From Eleusine coracana subsp. coracana (lineage: Eukaryota > Streptophyta > Magnoliopsida > Poales > Poaceae): a DNA stretch of 64,000 nt. The stretch spans positions 22,665,164-22,729,163 of the forward strand of contig CM064427.1 in NCBI GenBank assembly GCA_032690845.1, written 5' to 3'. Position 1 is the first letter of the stretch. Each line of letters begins with the position of its first letter. The translations under genes were made by a program, and so were the position numbers. Below the pieces are notes generated by a model. It was given only the letters and a program-made list of their open reading frames with translations. It did not search any database and had not been told where the DNA came from. Below, in pieces: positions 33,501 through 44,945 of this stretch.

Positions 33501-34820
33501 CTGAAGTATCTGATGGAGTATTCCTCGATGAAATACACAAGCCATCTGCACAAATACAGCAAACCATGGCACAGGCTGCGACGGACAAAGGAGCAACACT
33601 CCAGGTTGCCGTAGTAGATGCCGACTAGAGGATTCCCTACATTGAATACCTAGATAAAGGGGCCTTGCTGACTGACAAAGAGGAGGCCCTTCATATCATT
33701 CACAAGTCTAGGCTATACCGCATCATCGACCACCTCTTGTACAGGTAGAGTCCTCATGATGTGCTGATGAAATGCTTGTCATAGGAGAAGGGTATAGTTG
33801 TTTTATAGGAGATTTATGCCAGTATATGCGGCAACCACGCAAGCCCATCGACAATAGCAAGCAAAGCAATGAGGCAAGGGTTTTATTGGCTGATTGCTTG
33901 TGTAGACGCCAAGGACATCGTACGGAAGTGTGAAGGGTGTCAGTTTTTTTCTTGACAAAAGGATGTGTCTCCTAATGAGCTTCAGAATATTCCAATAACA
34001 TGGCCATTTTTAGTATGGGGTTTGGACATTGTTGGTCCTTTCCAGAAGGCCCAAAACGGATTCACTCATCTTTACATAGCCGTGGATAAATTCTCAAAGT
34101 GGATCGAGGCGAAGCCAATCGGGAAAATCTCATCAAAGAAGTCTGTAGATTGGCACCCTCCATAATATCATCACAAACAATGATAGCCAATTCACATCGC
34201 GGGAATTTAGGGACTTTGTGGCAAAAATCGGATTCAAGATTGGACACGCTTCTGCTGCCCACCCACAAAGCAATGGTCAAGTCGAGCGAGCTAATGGACT
34301 CTTGTTATCGGGGATTAAGCCCCGTATATTCAATATACTAGAGAAATATGCTCGATGATGGGTTCGAGAGTTATCATCCGTATTATGGGGGCTTTGCACC
34401 AATGTGAGTCGGGCCATTTTCATTGGTTTATGGCTCTGAAGCGATGTTGCCGACTGAAGTGTTTTTTACCTTGCCACGAGTGGTAGATTATGAAGAGCAT
34501 GCATCCAACAATAACAAGTGTGATGACCTACTTTTGTTGGAAGAGAAAAGAGATGCCACCCTGATACGGTTGGGCAAATATCAGCAAATCCTCCGATGAT
34601 ATCACGACAAGAATGTCAGAGTATAAGATCTTGCAGTCAGAGATTTGGTACTAAAGCAAGTCCAGTCCACAATCGGCAAGCACAAATTATCGGCTCCATG
34701 GGAGGGCCCTTACATTGTCAAGGAGGTCACTCGACCAGGGGCTTACTGATTGATGCGCGAAGATGGCTCGTTCCTAGTTCTTGGAACATTCTCCAACTAC
34801 ATTGTTTTCTTGCTTAGCTT
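33501..34820 (+). pseudogene. Integrase of F
   Basis: Zinc-binding start with CGNHASPSTIASKAMRQGFYW and a CEGCQFF segment (about 33820-33950), then the core WPFLVWGLDIVGPF (catalytic Asp) and FTHLYIAVDKFSKWIEAKP (33965-34165). A frame break follows, then SAAHPQSNGQVERAN-like residues near 34250-34290, and a C-terminal part around 34670-34790 (KHKLSAPWEGPYIVKEVT). Many stops. All three integrase parts are recognisable. Confidence 0.85.
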
Positions 34821-35310
34821 TCATAATTTATTTGTTATTCCTTATTATTGTAATTTTTCATATTGTCAATAATATATACTATGTGGTCATGATATTTTGT
34901 TGTAGGATCTATGGTTTTTTTGAATGATCTTTTATTGTTTTAGTCATGACTCAAACTTTGACTCTCGGTATTATCACAACTCGCACATGTTTGACCAAGT
35001 GGGTTTGTGGTATCTTGGGTCCATGTCGTTTGTTGATGACCGAGTCGACTTCCTTGATTCGTATATGCTTGACAGAGTGGGTTCTTAGTCTCCATGGTTA
35101 ATATCGGTTATGAAGGGAGTCGATTAGATTGCTGACATGTGATATGTATTGGTTGTGAGTGTTTAACATGAGTTCATACAGTACATGTCAAAGCAACATG
35201 ACCCAAGTATTCATTACATTTCTGATAATAAATTTAGATCTTGTGGATCTATCAGATTAAAATGTTCATTACATAACTGGTCATGAATATGCTAAGCCTA
35301 AAGGTGCACA
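34821..35310 (+). other. 3' non-coding part of F
   Basis: AT-rich, no coding motif; a loosely repeated phrase (ttgaccaagtgggtt and ttgacagagtgggtt) occurs near 34990 and 35070. Nothing else recognised. Confidence 0.5.
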
Positions 35311-35613
35311 TTACACTCCTAGTAATGGATCAAGCTCTATTTGATTAATCAAGGCGTTGGCCGTATCTTGAGCTTCAACCACCAAGGCTTCACATTGTTC
35401 ATCAGTAAGGTCCTCTTGGAAACCTTCTACAACTGCCTCCAGCTGTATGTATGGAATATCTGATTTCGCAATAGCAGACACTTGAGCACCTGCCAAACTT
35501 GCAATACAACGGTATTGTCCGTGCACTTGCGATCTTACTATATTCATACTGAAGTGCATCTTTATAATTATGTCTGGTGTGACATTAAGAAGTGCCACAA
35601 GCATTTCTGGCAC
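35311..35613 (-). CDS. Antisense ORF at the 3' end of F, unknown function
   Basis: A 100-codon open frame on the strand opposite to F. The last 65 codons (35505-35311) are acidic and helix-prone (VVEGFQEDLTDEQCEALVVEAQDTANALINQIEL). The first third overlaps Athila-type LTR sequence, so the annotated start is doubtful and the real protein may begin elsewhere. Tat elements are known to carry extra, often antisense ORFs downstream of pol (as in Grande), which fits the position. No family was recognised; it could also be a chance open frame. Confidence 0.4.
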   Translation of the reverse strand: MPEMLVALLNVTPDIIIKMHFSMNIVRSQVHGQYRCIASLAGAQVSAIAKSDIPYIQLEAVVEGFQEDLTDEQCEALVVEAQDTANALINQIELDPLLGV

Positions 35614-35763
35614 CTAGCCGGGGATGATTATATCGATGTAACTTAGTAAACGTTAGCAAGTGTCCACAAGCATTTCTGGCGCCGTTTCTAGGGATGATTA
35701 TATCGATGTAACTTAGTAAACGTTAGCATGTGTCAACAAGCATTTCTGGCATCGTTGCCGGGA
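35485..35763 (+). promoter_or_regulatory. Athila-type LTR end with three tandem primer-site units (element A)
   Basis: 35485-35590 resembles the end of the A/B LTR (caacggtatt...gcacttgcg). Then a unit of about 70 bp, holding acaagcatttctggc plus a tRNA-Asp-type primer site, occurs three times (from about 35595, 35664 and 35734). The primer-site parts are diverged; the third (35747-35763, tggcatcgttgccggga) lies nearest to gag. The first two are followed by the same tgattatatcgatgtaac phrase. Confidence 0.75.
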
Positions 35764-35884
35764 AGACATAGACAAATACATATTGTTAATAATGACATAA
35801 GCATATTGGTTGTATGGTTGTCATTGTTTTTGCAGGCTAACCTTGTATGTTTTCTACCTTTTGGTGTGAAAATAAGGGTAGTGC

Positions 35885-38056
35885 ATGACTGGTTTTGATC
35901 TGCCTGAGAACTTCATCGAGAATCTAGAAAGAAATCTAAGGAAAAGTAGACTCAACGTCTCTTCTCCTTGACACTCTCAAGGACTACTCTGCTCCCTCTG
36001 CCAGTAACATGCTCACTGGGCTCGAGATTTACATTGGGGACGGGAACTTTGAGATCAAGAATAGTTTGATCACAATGGTGCAGGCTAGCCTATTCCATGG
36101 GAAGCCAATGAGGACGCCAACGCTCACTTGCAGCAATTCTTGGAGTTGTGTAGCACCTTTACCATAACGAACGTGACTCCAGATGGCATTAGGCTTCGTC
36201 TGTTCCCATTCTCGCTGCTAGGCAAGGCCAACCAGTGGTTCTATGCCAATAAGGAGGCTGTCAACACCTGGGAGAAATGCTCCACTGTGTTCCTCACGAA
36301 GTTCTTCCCGTTGGGTGAAACCAACTCTCTATGGGGCAAAATTTCAAGTTTCCAGTAGACGGTTGGAGAAATGATACCAAAAGCATAGGAAAGGCTACAA
36401 GAGTACATCCTGGCTTGTCCCCATCATGGAATGGATAAATGGCTTATTGTCCAGAACTTCTACAATGGACTGACGGCCTCAAGCCATCAGCACATTGATG
36501 CCGCGCTGGAGGAGCCTTCTTCTCACTCACCCTCAAGCTGGCAACTGAGTTAATTGAGAAGATGGTCTCCAATCAAGGCTAGAATGATGAGCGACTCTAG
36601 CCACGTGCGCGAGGCATGCGCACCATCAAGGAGACGGATATGCTCACCGTGAAAGTGGATCTTATCTTGAAGCGGCTCGACATCCACGACAACCCTTGCC
36701 TGAAAGGCAGAGTACAAGCTCTAGACCATCACATGACGTGCGAGGTCTGTGGTAACACAGGACATTCGGGCAATGATTGTCTGGAGACTCATCAGGAGGT
36801 TGCCTTTGTGAACAATGGATATCGCCCTCAAGGAGGTCAGGGGTGGCCCCCATACCCCTATCACGGAGGTAACTACGGTAATAATTCTTTCAATCCTAAC
36901 CAACCTTCCCTGAAAGATCTTGTCTTAGGCCAAACTAAAATCAATCAAAATTACAGTAAAAAGTTTGCCTCCACTGACAAGAACTTAGAAAGCATTAGTG
37001 CAAAGTTAGAAGGCCTTTCTTCTTCACTTAAGAGCCAACTTAATTTTAATAAAATGTTTGAAACTCAGCTAGCTCAAATAGCCGTTGCTCTGCCTGTTTT
37101 AAACTGTGGGAAAATTCCGGGGCAACCCGAATCTACCACAGAAAATGTTAATGCGGTGACGACGCGTGGAGGTAAGTCCATTTGTGACCTGCCAAATCCT
37201 AACAATGCAGGGACAACTAGTGAGAAGAAGGATAGACCCTCTAACAACATTGAAGATGAAGTGGTTCATGACGGGAAGACGGCTCCACACGAGTTTTATG
37301 ACCCAAGCACTCTGTCGTTTCCCCGTAGAAACAGGAAGCCAACTGTGGATGAGCAACTTGCCCGCGTTGTTGAAGTTATCAAGAAAATCCACATCAACGT
37401 GCCTTTGGTGGATGCGATGCAAGTTCCAACCTATACTCGCTACCTCAAGGACATGTTGAGCAACAAGCGTTCAATGCCCACCATAGAGGTCATCAAGCTT
37501 ACAGAAGAGTGTAGCGCTACTATACTCAACTTGCTTCCTAAAAAAGAAGAAGGATCTCGGTTGTCCCACAATCTTATGCTCAATTGGGACAGAATTCTTT
37601 GATCAAGCACTCTGTGATCTTGGAGCCAGTGTTAGTGTTATGCCAAAGGCTGTCTTTGACAAGCTGAACTTCATAGACTTAGCCCCCACGCCTATGCTGC
37701 TACAACTAGCAGACTTATCAGTGCGGTATCCCGCATGAATTGCATAATATATCCCGGTAAAGATCCGTGGGTATTCTGTCCCTATGGATTTTGTGGTGCT
37801 AGATATGGACGTCAACCAGAAGACGTCGCTCATCCTTGGACGACCATTCTTAAGCACAACAAACGCACAAATTGATGTCAGGACTGGAGTAATCTGCCTC
37901 AATATCAATGACAAGGAGGAAAAATTTGACTTCTGGCCAAGAGTGGAACAATGCTCCATGGTCAGAGTTAAGTTTGGGCCGAACCCGTAGAACATCAAGG
38001 AAGTGAGGCCAAGAAGAGACAGCCTAGTGGCCTTTATGCAAAACTTATTGGCATAA
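35885..38056 (+). pseudogene. Gag-protease of A
   Basis: ATG 35885 (MTGFDLPENFIEN, like MTGFDLPMNFTED in C). Capsid part 36128-36358 (LRLFPFSLLGKANQWFY, TKFFPLGETNSL) ends in a stop; 36616-37602 holds the CCHC knuckle CEVCGNTGHSGNDC (about 36739-36780), a Gly/Asn-rich stretch and DEQLARVVEVIKKIHINVPL. A frame change near 37600 leads to the protease (CDLGASVSVMP, MDFVVLDMDV, LILGRPFLSTT; to about 38000). At least five stops. Homologous throughout to C, so the domain order is certain. Confidence 0.88.
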
Positions 38057-38670
38057 GGGAAACCCACTCTCGTCGCCCAGAGAAGAAGGCAACAAGCACG
38101 CCTGAACTCTGGACAAAGAAGCAGCCGGTGAAGAAGAATGCTTCATCCACACCGCCCAAGACGGTGAAAAAGGTGTGGCAGCCAAAGAAGACATCCACAT
38201 CCTCATATCGGGACAAGGATGGGCCGACAGCATGCTAAACATCAAAGGAGAGAAAGTCACATCCGCCGGACTCAAAATTGGTGTACCCTCACCTACAGAT
38301 TAAATGGTATTCATCCATATTTCCCTTTTCAAAACTTTTTGATTTCAATTTGTATGTTTGAATTTTTCACTGCATGTTGGAATTTATTCCAACACAATTT
38401 AAAAAAAATGGAATTTTTAGAGTTTATCTTTTTGAGATTTTGAATTTGCAGAAAGTCTGAAAATGTTTTTCCTCGAAACATATTTTCATTCTTGTGGGCC
38501 TCCACTAGTAGAGCCCACGGGCTAGAGCAGTGGACCAGAGGAGCCATCCCCTAGTTGGCCGACCTGACCCTATGGTCGGCCGAGCAGAGAGTAACGGCTC
38601 TCTGGCCCCACTTTCCCCATCGGCTAGCAGGCAACAGCCATGTTTCAATATGACCATTGCTTTGCTCTGC
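38057..38670 (+). other. Spacer between gag-protease and ORF2 in A, with palindrome pair
   Basis: Includes the remains of the basic gag tail (KKVWQPKK-like, about 38167), an AT-rich part, and two palindromes with centres at about 38558.5 and 38579.5 (GTTGGCCGAC and GGTCGGCCGA), 21 bp apart. A TATA-like CTATTTATGG follows at about 38670-38679, 88 bp after the second palindrome. Confidence 0.7.
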
Positions 38671-38682
38671 TATTTATGGCAA

Positions 38683-39227
38683 GGGAAATTCGTCTACAAC
38701 ACACTAACAAAGCTTGGTTTCGTCTTGAACACACCGTCAAAATTGAATTTAGCTGAAACGCACTTTGATTGTGAAAAAAATCGTCTGTGACACACTATGA
38801 CCATTAAACTATTATTTTCAACTTTTCTAACTCAATATATAAAAGACGTTAAAATTTAAAACTTGGCACACAAATACATTATTGCATTTTGTATCATGAA
38901 TAAATAGAGCATGATTTTTTGTTGTTGTTTGGATGGTTTGCTTGATAAATAAAATATTAAAACAATGAGCCAACAATGAAAACAACCAAAAAATTCTAGG
39001 TCCATTTTTTTACTGATAGAGAATGCAACAATGTATATATGTGGCGAGTTTCAAATTATAACGTCTTTTATATATTGAGATATAAAAGTTGAGAATAATA
39101 GTAAAATGGTCATAATGTGTCACAGATGAATTTTACCACAATTGAAGTGTGTTCTAGCTAAATTCGATTTTGATGGTGTGTTCAGGACGAAACCAAGCTT
39201 TGTTAGTGTGTTGTAGACAAATTTCCG
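38683..39227. mobile_element. 545-bp MITE with long terminal inverted repeats (Mutator-like)
   Basis: The left arm (from 38683, gggaaattcgtctacaacac) and the reverse complement of the right arm (ending 39227) match over roughly 180 bp with some mismatches. The flanks are ttatggcaa (38674-38682) and ttacggcaa (39228-39236), a 9-bp duplication with one change, which fits the Mutator superfamily. The centre is AT-rich without an ORF. It sits just after the TATA-like site of the ORF2 promoter of A. Confidence 0.85.
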
Positions 39228-39236
39228 TTACGGCAA

Positions 39237-39501
39237 TGGCCGGGAGAGGGTGTTTCTTCACTCCATTCTCATTTTCCACCTCTCCGCTTTGCTCTCGCTA
39301 TGTGCTTCCATTTTCTCCAAGACTTTGCATTGATCAACACTCTTAAAAATTCCACCAAAAATGTTTGATTTGGTTTGCATTTGCATTTAAAAGTTGGTTT
39401 CACATTTGCAAGAGTTTTCGACGGAGTTTTCGTTTGGTGTGTTCAGTAACCTTAACCCCGGTTCGAGTTGCTCTTCTATTGATTTGTTCAAGTATGCAGC
39501 A
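39237..39501 (+). other. ORF2 leader of A with branch-point and acceptor-like sites
   Basis: Contains an agtaaccttaacc phrase at about 39445-39457 and a pyrimidine-biased stretch ending tatgcag two bases before the ATG at 39502. The arrangement parallels B and C. Confidence 0.5.
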
Positions 39502-40840
39502 ATGAACAAGATGAAGCAAGCATTGAGAAAGATGAAGAACAAGGTGATGGGAAGCCCAAGCAATGCAAGTACTACATCTTCAACGGTGTATAGCACTCGC
39601 TCCCGTCGCCAACGTCTTGAGGAAGAGCTAGACGCACTGGTCGAGGAACCGATGGAAGTAGAGCCGGAAACATTGCTGGATTTCAGCAGTGCTTAACTCC
39701 GACTCAACACCGACCGCGACCTCGACTTGGTTGGAAAGAGAGAATGTGACATATAACGGATGATCACCAGTCGATCTTACGTTCCTACACGAACGTATGA
39801 TCCGGACTTTCTTTCCAAGATAGGTATGGACACTGAATTTGCTTCTATCTTTCATGTTGTGGGATGGGATGGTTTTGCTCTGGTAGTTGAGCCTTGCTCT
39901 CGCCTGCTTACCATTCCGTTCTTATGCACCCTTTAGTGGGAAGGTGATAGGATTTTGTTCTGATTCAATGGAATGAAAATCTCACCCACCTGGAGCCAGT
40001 TCAGTGATTTGCTAGGTTTTTCACCTATTGCCTTTTTGGAATCTCATTCCAAAAACTTTGATTTTAACAAAAAATAGTTTTTGGGAAGAAATAACAGGGC
40101 ATACCCTTGTACTGTCACCTAGGAATATGTATATCCATAATCCTACCTTGTGTTTATGCATAAATGGCTGGCAATGACTTTGTTCCCCAGAAAGGATGTT
40201 AGAACTATGCGTGGAGATGAAACGTTTCTTCTCTATTGCATGGTTAGTAAAATCAAAGTCTCGCATGTTATAGCCACGGTTAAGCAATGGGTCGAAGTTA
40301 TCAACCAAGTAGGAGATCTTGAATTCACATCCCTGATTTATTGCCTTGTGCACAATCTTGGTTTACTTAAGAACGCCCATATCAATGATCTAAATTTTGA
40401 ACGGGCTGTCCTAAGCGAACAATTCTTTAGATCAGGACATTCTCTGAAACAAGAACCCAATGGCTCTTCGGTTTATTTATTTACTGGTTAAGCAAATGAA
40501 ATCCAGTTACCTAACCCGGATTTTCATTTGTATAACTATGATGAACTAACCATCCCTCTAGAAACAAGCTTTCCAGCTCACGGAAACAGTGTTTCTGGTC
40601 CTATGACCAAAAAAAAATCATGGAGGAACACCAAGGCATCCCTCCAGAGGGAGGAGCTAAGAACGGGTTCTTGGGATCGGGATCACGCCATTCCTCACGG
40701 AAGCGGTAATGCATCCTGGGACATAGGTGAATGGCCCAGAGGAGCCTATGGTAGCTCAAGTTCCAGTGGCTTACCACCACCGTTCAACACACATCATTCT
40801 CAAAGCTGTTCAAGGAGGGGCACAGAGTTGACGGTCTTTT
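39502..40840 (+). pseudogene. ORF2 of A, truncated
   Basis: Starts MNKMKQALRKMKNKV at 39502, basic as in C. After a stop at 39694 the family blocks follow in changing frames: RTYDPDFLSKIGM, LVVEPCSRLLTIPFLCTL, then 40150-40491 with FMHKWLAMTLFPRKDVRTM, LEFTSLIYCL and EQFFRSGHSLKQEP, then a Ser-rich tail. It ends at RGTEL where C continues for about 90 residues: the coding sequence is cut exactly at the LTR edge (40826). Not functional. Function of the family is unknown. Confidence 0.82.
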
Positions 40841-42387
40841 AAATACCATTTCCAACCATCAATATAACTCGAAATAAAGGAGGATTCAACATTCCCGCCA
40901 TGCATATTAGTTAGAATTAATAAATTTCCACTATAGCTTCGAGAAACACTGTCATGCAGAAGAAATAAAAAAATAGAGGAGGAAACACACCCATGTGGCG
41001 AAGAAATACAACTTCCTCCAATCAGAGCTCACCAACTGGGACTCCCACAGATTGACTGGCCCACTTATTGTAGCAAACCGTCTTAACAACCGACCTTACA
41101 GTGTCACTAGGTAGCGGGACCCACATGACAGGCCACAAGAGGCGGCAGCACCCGAGGGGACTCCCCCCCCCCTGTTTGGCTGAACAGGGGTGTTTGGCCG
41201 AACGGCGAATGGCCTCCCTGGTGCATGGCTACCACGTGCTGGCTCCTGGTGACTCCACAACGACGGTTGTGCATGTTTTGCAGCGGTTACTGACTCCAGG
41301 AACCGACTTTGGGTAGTATAAATAGAAGGGAGAGGCCTCACTCCAAAGCACACACCAAGAAGCATTACTCTCTTTACCATTTAGTGGTTCTCTTTAGTTT
41401 TAGTGGAGTTAGGCTTAGAATAGAGCTTTCTATAGTTCCCAAGTCTTCCTTGGAGTTGTGGTATGGTGCTTGTATCTTTCTCCTTTTGTAAGACTTTGTT
41501 CTATTTAATAGATTTAGTCTTTCTATATAGTTATGCTCGGGTCATGTGTTTCTTGTTTGATTATATGATCCATTCATGTATGTGGTTGTTATGCTTGCAT
41601 GTTAGTAATGTAGTTATACTATATTACCATGTTAGACATAAGCCCTTACTATAGTCTATATTTATATCATTATAATGATGCATGACTAATGTTTGACTTA
41701 GATTATTTCCATACGTTTAGTGTTCCTTAAATGTGATTACTCCTTTTCTGATCCATCGCTTAAGGGATTAGGGGTATTGTTCTAGAGATGCAAGCATGGT
41801 GCTTAGATCAATAGAATGCATTATCTATCGTGTAGCCCACAGATTGTTAGGGGTAGGCAGTCCTAGCCCTATCTGTCATTTGAAATCTCCCATGTTCGGC
41901 TATCCAATAGGCTCTTGGCTGGAATCATACTGTGGATGCAGTGGAAAACCGGATGCCTAGGGTGTGATGATCTTATTGTGTTGCATTGTCTTGCATTTGT
42001 ATAATAGAATATAATGCAAACTATATAACTATATAAACGCAACATAGGAACTTAGCTCTTTCTTTGTCCTTCTCCACTAGACTAACATTTATCTAACTTG
42101 AGTATGCTATCTGTGTATCCACTACTATGAGTATCTTTATCCTTACCCCTGTGAGAACTTTATCTTATAATCCAATGTGAAAATATCTAGAATATGATAA
42201 TTACTCTGATCAATCAAATGCCTTCCTTTGGGATAAAACAAATACGATACCCTGAATACTTCCGGGTGAAATGCTACAACGGTATTCTTCGTGCGCTTGC
42301 GGATTCTCTGCATTCGTTAGAGATTACTAATGAACATTTTTGGCTTCATTACTAATGAACTTAGAGATGACGTTAGAAATGCCAACA
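40826..42387 (+). repeat. LTR shared by A (3') and B (5')
   Basis: About 1.56 kb. Starts agttgacgg (the first base of TGTTGAC changed) and ends gccaaca. The beginning matches the LTR of C over its first 60 bases with gaps. Because ORF2 of A lies directly on its left and the primer site and gag of B on its right, it serves both. Confidence 0.85.
41174..41324 (+). promoter_or_regulatory. Promoter of the A/B LTR
   Basis: Palindrome pair GTTTGGCTGAAC (41174-41185) and GTTTGGCCGAAC (41192-41203), starts 18 bp apart; then AGCGGTTACT at about 41282-41291 and TATAAATA at 41317-41324. The gap from the pair to the TATA box is 113 bp, as in C. Confidence 0.75.
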
Positions 42388-42395
42388 AGCATTTC

Positions 42396-42413
42396 TGGCG
42401 CCGTTGCCAGGGA
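42396..42413 (+). promoter_or_regulatory. Primer binding site of B (tRNA-Asp type)
   Basis: tggcgccgttgccaggga, one base from the tRNA-Asp complement; 8 bases after the LTR. Confidence 0.88.
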
Positions 42414-42514
42414 AGGCTATCCATTTTCTATACTTGCATATGAGATTATTTGGCATTCGCCCAAACAGGCTAAACTTGTCTATTTTCTCCTTTTGTGTGA
42501 AAACACGGTAGTGC

Positions 42515-44945
42515 ATGACCAGCTTCACCTTGCCTGAAAATTATATTGAAGATCCCAAACAACTCTTGAGAAGGGTATGTGCACGTCTCATCCCTCCTCA
42601 GAAGTTTGTGTCTACATGTGAGCCAGTCATCTCCGCACCATCAAGCTTCAAGGTCACGGCCCAGAAGAGTCTTCATGATTTCTCCGCTCCCACGGCATCC
42701 AACATTCTTGTTGCACCCAATGTCACGGGAGATGCTAATTTTGAGACCAAGACAGGTCTCATTACCATGTTGCAGGACAGCCCATTCTTTGGGAAGGCCA
42801 GTGAGGACGCCAGTGCCCATCTACAACAATTTTTTGAGATCTGCAACACCTTCAAGATGAAGGACATCTCTTAAGACACCATTCGCCTTCGTGTGTTTTC
42901 GTTCTCCCTTCTAGGGAGGGAAAAATAGTGGTTCTACGCTTACAAGGATGCTGTGGGTACCTAGGAAAAGTGTTCAGCTGCGTTCCTCACCAAATTCTTC
43001 TCGTTGGGCAAAATGAACACCCTTCATGGAAGAATTTCAAGCTTTCAGTAGGAGTTCAAGGAGCCAATCTTCGAGGCTTGGGAGAGGCTGCAAGAGTACA
43101 TTGCCGCCTGTCCTCATCACGGGATGGATGAATGGCTTATCATCCAGAACTTTTACAACGGTCTGACTCTGTCGGCTCGTGATCATATTGATGCTGCTGC
43201 GGGAGGAGCCTTCTTCTCACTAACCGTTGATAAGGCTAAAGAACTTATTGTGAAGATGGTTTCCAACAAAGGATGGAGTGAAGATTGTCTTCACTCGCAC
43301 CAGCGGTGCATGCACACCGTCAAGGAGGTGGACATGCTAGCCGCGAAAATGGACCTCCTCATGAAGAAGATGGACGAACAAGCCAAAGGGTATGAAGTTG
43401 ACACCATCAACGCCTTAGAATCTCACATGACGTGCGAGGTCTGCGGCAACACGGGTCACTCGGGCAATGACTGCCCTTAGACTCATGAGAACGTGTTATA
43501 CATGAACAACAACAACAACAACAACGACTATCATCCACAAGAAGGCAACCGGTGGAATCAACGATGCCCATATTATCAAGGAGGTAACAACTTTAACTCT
43601 TCCAATACTCAACCCTCCTTTAAAGATCTTGTCTTAGGCCAGGTTAAAATCAATGAAACCTTCACTAAAAAGCCCGCAGCCAACAACAAGACCTTAGAAA
43701 GTGTTAATGCTAAGTAAGAAGGTCTTGCTTCTTCCTTTAAAAATTAACTTAGCTTTAACAAAATGCTAGAAACCAACTTACCCAGCTAGCTGCTACTGTT
43801 CCTCTCTTAGAATCAGTGAAGATCTCGGGGCAACCGAGTCTCCCGTTGAAAATATTAGTGCGGTGACCAAGAGAGAGGGTAAGACCACTCGAGACACGCC
43901 ATGTCCTAACGCTATAGGGAAGGACAAGGAAAAAGAAGGACCCTCTGACAATGATGTGTAGTACACGATGGGAATATGGCTCCACATGAGTTCTTTGACA
44001 CCACCGCTATGCCATTTCCCCATTGAAATAGGAAGCCGACTGTGGATGAGCAATTGGCCCGCTTTGTTGAAGTTATCCAAAAGATCCACATGAATGTGCC
44101 CTTGTTGGATGCGATGCAAGTACCAACTTATGCCCGCTATCTTAAGGATATCCTCAGCAACAAGCGTCTAATGCCCACCACAAAAGTTATGAACTTGATG
44201 AAAGAGTGTAGCGCAACTATACTCAACTGGCTTCCTGAAAAGAAGAAATATCCGGGGTGCCCCCCGATCAATTGCTCGGTCGGGGTGCAGAAACTCGACC
44301 AAGCCCTATGCAACTTTGGTGCAAGCATGAGCGTGATGCCCAGACGGTCTTTGACAAGCTGGACTATACAACTCTATCTCCTACACCAATGCAACTTTAG
44401 CTGGCCGATTTATCGGTGCACTATCCATAGGGAATTGCAGAAGACGTTTTGGTGAAAGTCGGGATTGCTTCATCACCATGGATTTTGTGGTGCTCGACAT
44501 GGATGTTGATAAGGAAATGCCGCTCATTCTTGGGCGCCTGTTTCTGAGCACTGCAGATGCACACATTGATGTTGGGGTCAGAGAAATCCGTTTCCTCAAC
44601 AATGGGAAGGAGGAGAAATTTGATTTTTGGCCAAGGAAGGAGAAATGCTCAATGATCAAGATCAAGTACAGGCCAAACCCAAAGAATATTCGAGAAGTCA
44701 AAGTGACACCCCCAAAGAAGGATAGCCTCATCCTCTACATGAAGAAGATGATGGCAAAGGAGATGTCATACCATTCCGAGAAGAAGAACCCACCTACGGC
44801 GAGGCCAGGACTATTGGCAAAACCACAGTCTGTTAAATCCAAGAAGCCACCGACCACACCAAAGATGAAGAAGGTGTGGCGAGTGAAGCAAGTGCAGCCA
44901 TCCGCGTCCACTTCACCAGGACCGGATGCAGCGACATCAAGCTAA
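42515..44945 (+). pseudogene. Gag-protease of B
   Basis: ATG 42515 (MTSFTLPENYIEDPKQLLRR). The first open part runs to a TAA at 42872; stops also at about 42927, 42961 and 43049. The capsid resumes in 43124-43480 with CPHHGMDEWLIIQNFYNGL just before and the knuckle CEVCGNTGHSGNDC (about 43435-43476), followed by an Asn-rich run. Frame changes near 43760 and 44340-44470 precede and split the protease (VLDMDVDKEMPLILG at about 44492; the active-site segment is altered to CNFGASMSVMP near 44310). The basic tail KKVWRVKQVQPS ends at 44945. Inactive homologue of C. Confidence 0.88.

Larger units (their letters stand above)
29011..35480 (+). mobile_element. Decayed Tat-type (RIRE2-like) gypsy element F, internal region
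   Basis: About 6.5 kb with gag, protease, RT, RNase H, a second RNase H and integrase in the order known for the Tat lineage of Ty3/gypsy. Every domain has stops or frame changes. I found no LTR for it in the window: its left end abuts S3 and its right end abuts Athila-type LTR sequence. A 38-bp direct duplication lies at about 29041-29116, before the gag start. Confidence 0.85.
35485..42387 (+). mobile_element. Athila-type element A (5' LTR truncated, shares 3' LTR with B)
   Basis: Gag-protease (35885-38056), spacer with a palindrome pair, ORF2 (39502-40840), then directly the LTR at 40826. The 5' LTR is reduced to its last hundred or so bases. The 3' non-coding region and polypurine tract, 1.4 kb long in C, are missing: ORF2 runs straight into the LTR. 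The same LTR serves as 5' LTR of B. Heavily decayed and carrying a MITE. Confidence 0.85.
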
